Of a DNA stretch of 64,000 nucleotides, positions 58,392 through 64,000 are shown one piece after another; the stretch's first letter is position 1, and every line of letters starts with the position of its first letter. Position numbers and translations under genes: made by a program. This DNA is from Pseudomonas kairouanensis (GTDB lineage Bacteria; Pseudomonadota; Gammaproteobacteria; Pseudomonadales; Pseudomonadaceae). The notes under the pieces were generated by a model that saw only the letters and a program-made list of their open reading frames with translations, searched no databases and was not told the origin of the DNA. The stretch is from assembly GCF_004682055.1 (NCBI RefSeq), contig NZ_QUZU01000031.1, positions 1 through 64,000 on the forward strand. Direction: 5' to 3'.

Positions 58392-59392
58392 TCCGTACCC
58401 TACTCGCCCTGGTCCTGCTGTTGGCCGCCGTCCTCGCTGGCGTGGCCATTGGCGAAACCGCCATCTCGCCGCAAGTGGTGCTCCAGGTACTGGCCAACAA
58501 ACTGTGGGCGGCAGGTTTTGTGCTGGACCCGATCGATGAGGGCGTGGTGTGGAACTACCGCCTCACCCGCGCCCTGGTCGCTGCCGCCTGTGGTGCGGGG
58601 CTGGCGACCTGCGGGGTGATTTTGCAGTCGTTGCTGCGCAACCCGCTGGCCGATCCGTACTTGCTGGGCATTAGCGCCGGCGCCTCCACCGGCGCAGTGC
58701 TGGTGGCCTTGATGGGCGTGGGCGGCGGGTTGGTGTCGTTGTCGGCAGGTGCATTTGTGGGCGCGATGGCCGCGTTTGCGCTGGTGATTCTGTTGGCACG
58801 GGCCAGCGGGTCGTCCAGCGGTACCGGGCAGATCATCCTTGCGGGCATTGCCGGCTCGCAGCTGTTCAATGCGCTGACTGCATTCCTGATCACCAAGTCC
58901 GCCAGTTCCGAACAGGCCCGCGGCATCATGTTCTGGCTGCTGGGCAACCTCAGCGGCGTGCGCTGGCCGTCGGTGTGGCTGGCGGTGCCGGTGGCGGTCT
59001 TGGGGCTGGCCGTATGCCTGTGGCATCGGCGGGCGTTGGACGCGTTTACCTTTGGCACAGACTCGGCGGCGTCCCTGGGGATTCCCGTGCGCCGGGTGCA
59101 GTTCGTGTTGGTGGGCTGTGCGGCGCTGGTGACGGCGGTGATGGTGTCGATTGTCGGCTCCATCGGCTTTGTAGGGCTGGTGATCCCCCACGCCGTGCGC
59201 CTGCTGCTGGGCACCGGCCACTCGCGCCTGCTGCCAGCGAGTGCGTTGGGCGGTGCGTTGTTCCTGATTGCGGCGGATGTGCTGTCGCGCACCCTGATCA
59301 AGGGCCAGGTGATTCCGGTGGGCGTGGTCACCGCACTGGTCGGCGCGCCGGTGTTTGCGCTGATCTTGATCGGCCGCAGGAACGCACGATGA
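58388..59392 (+). CDS. FecCD-family permease (BtuC-like)
   Basis: A 334-residue inner-membrane permease with about 10 helices. Family motifs: the NPLADPYLLGISAGASTGAVL region in the first half and GSIGFVGLVIPHAVRLLLG, the loop that touches the ATPase. Overlaps the binding-protein gene and the ATPase gene by 4 bases each. Likely cobalamin import. Confidence 0.92.
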   Translation: MIRTLLALVLLLAAVLAGVAIGETAISPQVVLQVLANKLWAAGFVLDPIDEGVVWNYRLTRALVAAACGAGLATCGVILQSLLRNPLADPYLLGISAGASTGAVLVALMGVGGGLVSLSAGAFVGAMAAFALVILLARASGSSSGTGQIILAGIAGSQLFNALTAFLITKSASSEQARGIMFWLLGNLSGVRWPSVWLAVPVAVLGLAVCLWHRRALDAFTFGTDSAASLGIPVRRVQFVLVGCAALVTAVMVSIVGSIGFVGLVIPHAVRLLLGTGHSRLLPASALGGALFLIAADVLSRTLIKGQVIPVGVVTALVGAPVFALILIGRRNAR

Positions 59393-60153
59393 GCGTACTC
59401 AGTTGCAGCGGCCTGGGCTTCAAAGTGCGTGACGTGGAGTTGCTGCGCGATATTCATCTGGACGTGCAGTTGGGGGAAACCCTTGGCATCGTCGGGCCCA
59501 ATGGCTCCGGCAAATCCACCCTCCTCAAACTGCTGGCCGGGCTGCGTGCCCCGGCGTGCGGCGAGGTGCTACTGGGCGGCCAACGCCTGGGGCAACTGTC
59601 GCGCCGCGCCATTGCACAACAACTGGCGGTAGTGGAACAACAAGCCGACACCGACGACGCCATCCGTGTGTTCGACGCCGTGGCCCTGGGCCGCACGCCA
59701 TGGTTATCGGCGCTCAGCCCCTGGTCCGTTGATGACGACGCCATCGTGCGCCAGGCCCTGCACGATGTGGATGCCACCCACCTGAGCCATCGGGCCTGGC
59801 GCAGCCTCTCGGGCGGCGAGCGCCAGCGCGTGCACATCGCCCGCGCCCTGGCGCAACGGCCGCAGATTCTGTTGCTGGATGAGCCCACCAATCACCTGGA
59901 TATCCAGCATCAGCTGGCGATTCTGAAAGGGGTTCAAGGGCTGCCGGTGACCACCCTGATTGCGCTGCATGACCTGAACCAGGCGCTGACCTGTGATCGC
60001 CTGGCGGTGCTGGATCACGGTCGATTGGTCGCGTTGGGCACGCCGTTGGAGGTACTGACGCCACAGCGGTTGCAAGAGACGTTCGGGGTGCAGGCGCATT
60101 ACCTGACAGACCCGTTTGATGGCGCGCAGATCCTGCGGTTGCGCTCGAACTGA
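59389..60153 (+). CDS. ABC transporter ATP-binding protein (BtuD-like)
   Basis: A 254-residue ATPase. Walker A GPNGSGKST (36-44), signature LSGGERQRV, Walker B LLLDEPTNHLD, and switch His in LIALHDLN. Third gene of the riboswitch-controlled operon; a REP doublet follows the stop. Confidence 0.93.
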   Translation: MSVLSCSGLGFKVRDVELLRDIHLDVQLGETLGIVGPNGSGKSTLLKLLAGLRAPACGEVLLGGQRLGQLSRRAIAQQLAVVEQQADTDDAIRVFDAVALGRTPWLSALSPWSVDDDAIVRQALHDVDATHLSHRAWRSLSGGERQRVHIARALAQRPQILLLDEPTNHLDIQHQLAILKGVQGLPVTTLIALHDLNQALTCDRLAVLDHGRLVALGTPLEVLTPQRLQETFGVQAHYLTDPFDGAQILRLRSN

Positions 60154-60187
60154 ACGACCACGATTACAAGAACACACGGGAACAAAT

Positions 60188-60274
60188 GTGGGAGCGGGCT
60201 TGCTCGCGAAGGCGTCGTGCCAGCCACTGAATAGTTGACTGACCCACCGCATTCGCGAGCAAGCCCGCTCCCAC
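60188..60274. repeat. REP doublet, GCGGGC class
   Basis: GTGGGAGCGGGCTTGCTCGCGAA...TTCGCGAGCAAGCCCGCTCCCAC, perfect arms, after the ABC operon. Confidence 0.92.
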
Positions 60275-60299
60275 ATTTTGATCTGCGGTGACTTCGAAT

Positions 60300-60788
60300 C
60301 TACAGCAGCCGCTGCATGTGAGTTGTCTGCCACACCGGGTCGTCTTCCACATCCACCACCTCAAACCCCTGCCTCACCCAAAAATCAATCGCCCCCGGCA
60401 AAAACGGATGGGTATGCAAGTACATCACCTCAACCCCTTGCCCCTGCGCCAGCGCTTCCAACTCGCGATACAACTGCCCCGCCAAACCAAACCGGCGAAA
60501 GGCTGGCAGCACAAACAGGCGCACCACTTCCACCGTCTTGCAACCTTGATAGTCGAGCTGAGGGAAACGCGAGTCATACGGCAGGTAACCGATGGCCGCG
60601 ACGATCTGGCCGTCATTGCGAGCGACCAAAAATCGCCCGTCGCCCTTAATGTACGTGGCCTCGAATTGCGCAAGGTCACCCGGCATACCGGCGGCGCTGA
60701 GCTTGGGGAACAATTCGGTGCGCGCCTGCAACACGAAGTCCAGTACCTCAGGGAGGTCGGCGGGTGTGACCGCGTGGGTAGTGATCAT
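60300..60788 (-). CDS. GNAT-family acetyltransferase
   Basis: A 162-residue N-acetyltransferase. Acetyl-CoA-binding region RLFVLPAFRRFGLAGQLY (about 97-114) with the R/Q-x-x-G-x-G/A pattern, and a DFWVRQGFE C-terminal strand-helix. Substrate unknown. It starts 4 bases after the esterase stop and is the third gene of the tspO-esterase-GNAT operon. Confidence 0.85.
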   Translation of the reverse strand: MITTHAVTPADLPEVLDFVLQARTELFPKLSAAGMPGDLAQFEATYIKGDGRFLVARNDGQIVAAIGYLPYDSRFPQLDYQGCKTVEVVRLFVLPAFRRFGLAGQLYRELEALAQGQGVEVMYLHTHPFLPGAIDFWVRQGFEVVDVEDDPVWQTTHMQRLL

Positions 60789-60792
60789 CGAC

Positions 60793-61725
60793 TCACTCGT
60801 AAGTGCCAAAAGCCGCAATCCTACTGTTTATCCAGCTTCGGCTGTGCACAAGCACCCTGCGCGCCATCCCCACCGGAAAATGAATAAACCCATGGGCCGC
60901 CTCCGGCACCCGATGCACCTGCGCCTCCGGCCAACGCTCGCCGATCAGCAGGGTGTCGTCCTTGAGCGGGTCCAACTCGCCCACAAACATCAACGCGGGC
61001 GGTAGGCCGGTGAAGTCGCCATACAGCGGCGACAACGGCGGTTGCCGACGCTCATCGTCGCTCATGCCCGGCGTGAGCATGCGCAGCGCCTCGACCATGC
61101 CTGGCCCGTCCAGCAACAACGTGTCCGGCCCGGCGGCGCGTACGCTGGGCGTGCCAGTCAGGTCATACACGCCGTAATACAACAGCGCGCCGCTGACCCG
61201 TGCCAGCAGCTCAGGCCATTGCTTCAACACCAGCAACGTCGCCGCCGCCAGGTGCCCACCGGCGGATTCGCCGACGATGATCACCGGCAGGCCCGCAAAC
61301 TCCTTGGCGTTCAGCAACCAACGCGCGGCGGTGACGCAATCGTCCATCAAGCCCTCGACTGGCGTGTCGACCGCCAACCGATAATCCACCGACACCACCG
61401 CCACGTCGCAGGCGTTGACCATGCCCAGGTTGAGGTCGTCGTCCATCTGCGCATTGCCGATGACCCAGCCGCCGCCGTGGATATCCAGCACCACACCCTT
61501 GGGTTTACCGCTGGGGCGCAGGATGCGCACGGGCACCGAGCCTGCGAAGGTGCATTCTGCGGCCGGGGCCTTTTTGAGGCGTTGGCTGGCCCGCAGCAGT
61601 GCCTGGATCAAACGCGGTGTCACGCGATTGCGGATCTTGAAACGCGGCATCCACGCCAGCTTCCTGTTGAAGCGGCGCATCTCGGCCAGTTCTTGCTCGC
61701 TGGCGGGCCAGAATGGGTGAGCCAT
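60793..61725 (-). CDS. HSL-family esterase (Aes-like)
   Basis: A 310-residue alpha/beta-hydrolase of the hormone-sensitive-lipase family. HGGG (83-86) in DIHGGGWVIG, nucleophile Ser154 in GESAGG, and DPLKDD and HGFIHFP supply Asp and His. No signal peptide. ATG at 61725 overlaps the tspO stop by one base (TGATG), so translation is coupled. It should cleave short-chain esters; natural substrate unknown. Confidence 0.87.
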   Translation of the reverse strand: MAHPFWPASEQELAEMRRFNRKLAWMPRFKIRNRVTPRLIQALLRASQRLKKAPAAECTFAGSVPVRILRPSGKPKGVVLDIHGGGWVIGNAQMDDDLNLGMVNACDVAVVSVDYRLAVDTPVEGLMDDCVTAARWLLNAKEFAGLPVIIVGESAGGHLAAATLLVLKQWPELLARVSGALLYYGVYDLTGTPSVRAAGPDTLLLDGPGMVEALRMLTPGMSDDERRQPPLSPLYGDFTGLPPALMFVGELDPLKDDTLLIGERWPEAQVHRVPEAAHGFIHFPVGMARRVLVHSRSWINSRIAAFGTYE

Positions 61726-62165
61726 CAACGGTTGTTCCGCAGGATCGAGAAGTTCAACGCCGCCGCCACACACAGCCACGCCAGGTAAGGGAACAGGATC
61801 AAGCCGGTGATCAAATCCAGGCGTACCGCCAGCACCACCATCGTCGCCACGGTGAGCCATAGCACCGCCAGAATGATCATCCCCGCCAGGATGCGATGGG
61901 CGCCGAAGAACACCGGGGTCCACAAGGTGTTCAAGGCAATTTGCGCGGCCCATAGCGCCAGCACGGTTTGGCTGCCGGGGATCAGGCTAAGGCGGTAACC
62001 GGCCCAGGCCAGTAGCAGGTAAATGATTGTCCAGGCCACTGGGAACAACCAGTTGGGTGGGGTGAAGCTGGGTTTGACCAGGGATTGGTACCAGGCTCCA
62101 GGCTTGAAGATAATGCCGGTGCTGGCGGCAGCGGCGCAGGCGAGCAGGAAGATGAAAAAGGTCAT
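61725..62165 (-). CDS. tspO: TspO/MBR family membrane protein
   Basis: A 146-residue protein with five membrane helices and the family pattern (WYQSLVKPSFTPPNWLFPVAW, split at about 26-46; Trp- and aromatic-rich loops; PVFFGAHR; ALNFSILRNN at the end). Bacterial TspO binds and degrades porphyrins and responds to stress or light. First gene of an operon with an esterase and a GNAT enzyme. Confidence 0.92.
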   Translation of the reverse strand: MTFFIFLLACAAAASTGIIFKPGAWYQSLVKPSFTPPNWLFPVAWTIIYLLLAWAGYRLSLIPGSQTVLALWAAQIALNTLWTPVFFGAHRILAGMIILAVLWLTVATMVVLAVRLDLITGLILFPYLAWLCVAAALNFSILRNNR

Positions 62166-62249
62166 GGTCGGTCCTTGGCTGGGTGTTTTAGCTTGGAGGT
62201 GGGGAGCATGGGTAAAAGTTCACTGCCGACCTTGCAAGGCATGCGATCA

Positions 62250-62290
62250 AATGTGGGAGCTGTCGAGCTTTAGCGAGGCTGCGAAGGGAT
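62250..62290. repeat. Solo REP of a third sequence type
   Basis: ATGTGGGAGCTGTCGAGCTTT followed by AGCGAGGCTGCGAAGGG. It keeps the GTGGGAGC start but has a different stem (TCGAGC...GCGAGGC), and no inverted partner is nearby. The gap 62166-62336 has nothing else. Confidence 0.6.
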
Positions 62291-62336
62291 CGCCGCGCAC
62301 CCATTGCCTAGCACCCTACCCGCATCGCCACTCATG

Positions 62337-62900
62337 CTAACCAGGTTCGACAATCCTCAACCACGGCCAACGCGCCTGATAACTCAAGGCCTTCTGCTCA
62401 AACAACGCCCGCTCCGGATGCAGCGGGTTGATCCGCAACACACCCTGCTCCACATCCTCCAGCCCATACGGCGCATACACCTCGCCCGTTGCTACTTCCA
62501 ACCCGATGCAGGTGCCCGCCACCAAATACCGATCAATCCCCTGCCTGGCCGTGTGCAATTGCGGATACGGCCGCCCAAACCGCTGCCCATACCAAAGGTG
62601 CACCCGCGCCTGGTTCCTCACCTCGACGTTCACCCCCAAATCCTGGAACAGCGCCTCGGCGGCACGGATAACGACATCCTCCGCCTCGTAGGACAGGTCG
62701 GTATCGAAATAGAAAACGTCGTAGTCCTTCACCCCCTGGTCAGCAGGCAAATTCGACTGATGATTCCACACCGCCTGAAACAGGCAGCCCGCCGTCAGAA
62801 AGCACTGGTCCAAGCCCAACGCCGGCAAGCGCGCGGTGATCTCGGCGTTGAGGGGGTTGGCCATGGCCAGTTCAAGCAGGGTGTCGACGGTCAATGTCAT
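62337..62900 (-). CDS. Nucleotidyltransferase-like protein (DUF925/YiiM-type NTP_transf family)
   Basis: A 187-residue protein resembling the PF06042 nucleotidyltransferase-like family: TAGCLFQAVWN near 40-50 and GVKDYDVFYFDTDLSYEAED with the acidic triad expected to bind metal. Activity not shown. ATG at 62900 is chosen because the domain begins there (MTLTVDTLLELAM); the open frame upstream is Gly-rich and not credible. Divergent from the last gene of the window. Confidence 0.75.
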   Translation of the reverse strand: MTLTVDTLLELAMANPLNAEITARLPALGLDQCFLTAGCLFQAVWNHQSNLPADQGVKDYDVFYFDTDLSYEAEDVVIRAAEALFQDLGVNVEVRNQARVHLWYGQRFGRPYPQLHTARQGIDRYLVAGTCIGLEVATGEVYAPYGLEDVEQGVLRINPLHPERALFEQKALSYQARWPWLRIVEPG

Positions 62901-63029
62901 GGGCGGCTCCTTCAGGGCAAGTCCGGGTAGCCTAGGGACACAACCGCCAGCAAGCAACTGGAGCCCAACGCCCCACTTCTGGATAATGCCTGCGCCGCAC
63001 CCCGCCATTGGATAAGGAAGTCTCACCCC

Positions 63030-64000
63030 ATGAAGTTGCCGTTCCCCGCCGCCCTGCTTGCCTGCGCCCTGTGCGCACCGGCCATCACCTACGCCAGCGA
63101 CGCCGCCCTGACCGACACGCTCAAGGCGTTTACCCAGTGCGATGCCGGTTTTTTCGACAGCCTCAACACCCACCGCGACACCTGGAAGGCCTACGCACCG
63201 CTTGAGCAAGACAAAGCCACCACCTGGATCGCGGTAAAAAACCGTGGCGAGAGCGACGCGAACATCGTTGCGGTCAACCCTCCATCGATTGCCGGGTTGA
63301 AGCTATTGTCGTACTTCGACCAGAGCAGCGACCTGGGCCAACTGGGCCACTACTATTACTGGGGCTTTATCGTTGAGGGCGGCATTGATGAAGTGGCCAA
63401 GCACGTCGCCCCCCTGATGTCGCAGCCCACCACGCTACAGAATGTGGGCGGCGCGTATGTGCGCAGCGAACTCAAGATGGGCGACCGCTGGCAATTGATC
63501 GTGCCCAAGCCTGGCACTGCGCCAGGCACGCAAAATGTCGAGCGCGTGTTGCTGGTGGAGCCCGAAGGCAAACAGGGCAAGCAATCGCGCATCAGCTGCT
63601 CGCTGCAAGGCGCTGTGAATGCCGCGATGCTGGTGCAACTGCGGCCCGACATTGCACCGGCCGAGTACCCCACGCAGCGTCCGGACATCTCCATCGACAG
63701 CATCCCCGTGCCGCCCGCCGTACTGACCCAACTCAATGCGCCGCTGCTGCAGCCCAAGTTCAAGACCTTGAGCTACACCTACGTGGACAAAAACAGCCCA
63801 GCCGGCAAAGCCCGCCCGGTCACGGTCGAGTACACCGCTGAAGGTGGCCTGCTCAAGAGCAACGAGATCTACAGCACAACCTTCCACGTCGAACGCCTGA
63901 CCCTGGCCGACCTGATCCAGGCCAAAGGCAAGATGAACGGCATCGGCGATGAAAGCGTCGCCGTAACCCAGCACGCCGAGGTGAGCCTGCCCCAGAACTG
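63030..64000 (+). CDS. Exported protein of unknown function (cut by window edge)
   Basis: 323 codons read from ATG at 63030 to the edge without a stop. A signal peptide (about 1-22, ITYA) is followed by a mature chain with no family I recognise; it holds two Cys (TQCDAG and ISCSLQ) and a region with regular strands (YVRSELKMGDRWQLIV). AAGGAAG lies 9 bases upstream. Probably periplasmic; the C-terminal part is missing. Confidence 0.7.
   Translation, partial: MKLPFPAALLACALCAPAITYASDAALTDTLKAFTQCDAGFFDSLNTHRDTWKAYAPLEQDKATTWIAVKNRGESDANIVAVNPPSIAGLKLLSYFDQSSDLGQLGHYYYWGFIVEGGIDEVAKHVAPLMSQPTTLQNVGGAYVRSELKMGDRWQLIVPKPGTAPGTQNVERVLLVEPEGKQGKQSRISCSLQGAVNAAMLVQLRPDIAPAEYPTQRPDISIDSIPVPPAVLTQLNAPLLQPKFKTLSYTYVDKNSPAGKARPVTVEYTAEGGLLKSNEIYSTTFHVERLTLADLIQAKGKMNGIGDESVAVTQHAEVSLPQN

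Noticed and set aside
63008-63205. A 65-codon frame overlapping the start of the last gene
   Set aside because: It is out of frame with the signal-peptide-bearing gene, rich in Arg/Pro/His, and has no conserved features.
62901-63209. N-terminal extension of the nucleotidyltransferase-like protein
   Set aside because: The frame is open upstream of 62900 but yields a Gly/Val-rich chain antisense to the start of the divergent gene; the domain begins at 62900.

Overview
The window is chromosomal DNA of a fluorescent pseudomonad, most likely the Pseudomonas fluorescens group (SBW25-like). The case rests on gene content and order: the block metZ-purF-cvpA-dedD-folC-accD-trpF-truA-fimV-asd-leuB-leuD-leuC, then gltX and uvrB, follows the arrangement known from P. 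aeruginosa. Further support comes from an rsmE-type regulator, Pseudomonas-only families (DUF1654, DUF2790), high G+C with GC-rich third codon positions, and REP doublets built on GTGGGAG(G/C)GGGC. It looks like ordinary core genome carrying one small accessory insertion.

Layout. 1-2200: start of a ribose-type ABC transporter operon (rbsB, rbsA, minus strand) with a LacI-family operator, then a regulatory region for periplasmic asparaginase (ansB) with AauR-like and sigma-54 sites. 3400-6500: LexA-boxed DUF1654-endA pair, SPOR lipoprotein, rsmE, small protein, HAD phosphatase. 6600-10400: secreted alpha/beta hydrolase, DUF2790 protein and a copper-type two-component system sharing CopR-like boxes, then a membrane coiled-coil protein. 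10400-16100: pcp with DUF969/DUF979 membrane proteins, a decayed gene, a YajG-like lipoprotein, an MFS pump and a FlxA-like protein. 16200-18440: tRNA-Val, a PuuB-like oxidase, then tRNA-Val-Asp-Asp. 18540-37060: long minus-strand biosynthetic block (methionine, purine, folate, fatty acid, tryptophan, aspartate family, leucine) with truA and fimV. 37200-41440: LysR regulator and a five-PAS GGDEF/EAL protein.

41435-42831 is the most unusual part: a two-gene unit of lower G+C, headed by a sequence fitting the HrpL (hrp box) promoter consensus, encoding a protein with a calpain-like cysteine-protease motif. I interpret it as a candidate type III effector locus outside any visible secretion cluster.

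42987-50000: dusC, thioesterase, hydrolase, TetR, a duplicated tRNA-Glu/tRNA-Ala unit next to gltX, and a TAP-like lipoprotein hydrolase. 50030-56500: uvrB, aromatic/aspartate aminotransferase, a small membrane protein, and a ptrR-sad divergent pair. 57080-60150: cobalamin riboswitch and a BtuFCD-type ABC transporter. 60300-62165: tspO-esterase-GNAT operon. The right edge cuts a secreted protein of unknown function. Eight tRNA genes and eight REP doublets plus one variant solo REP were found. No rRNA, insertion sequence, CRISPR array or prophage was seen.
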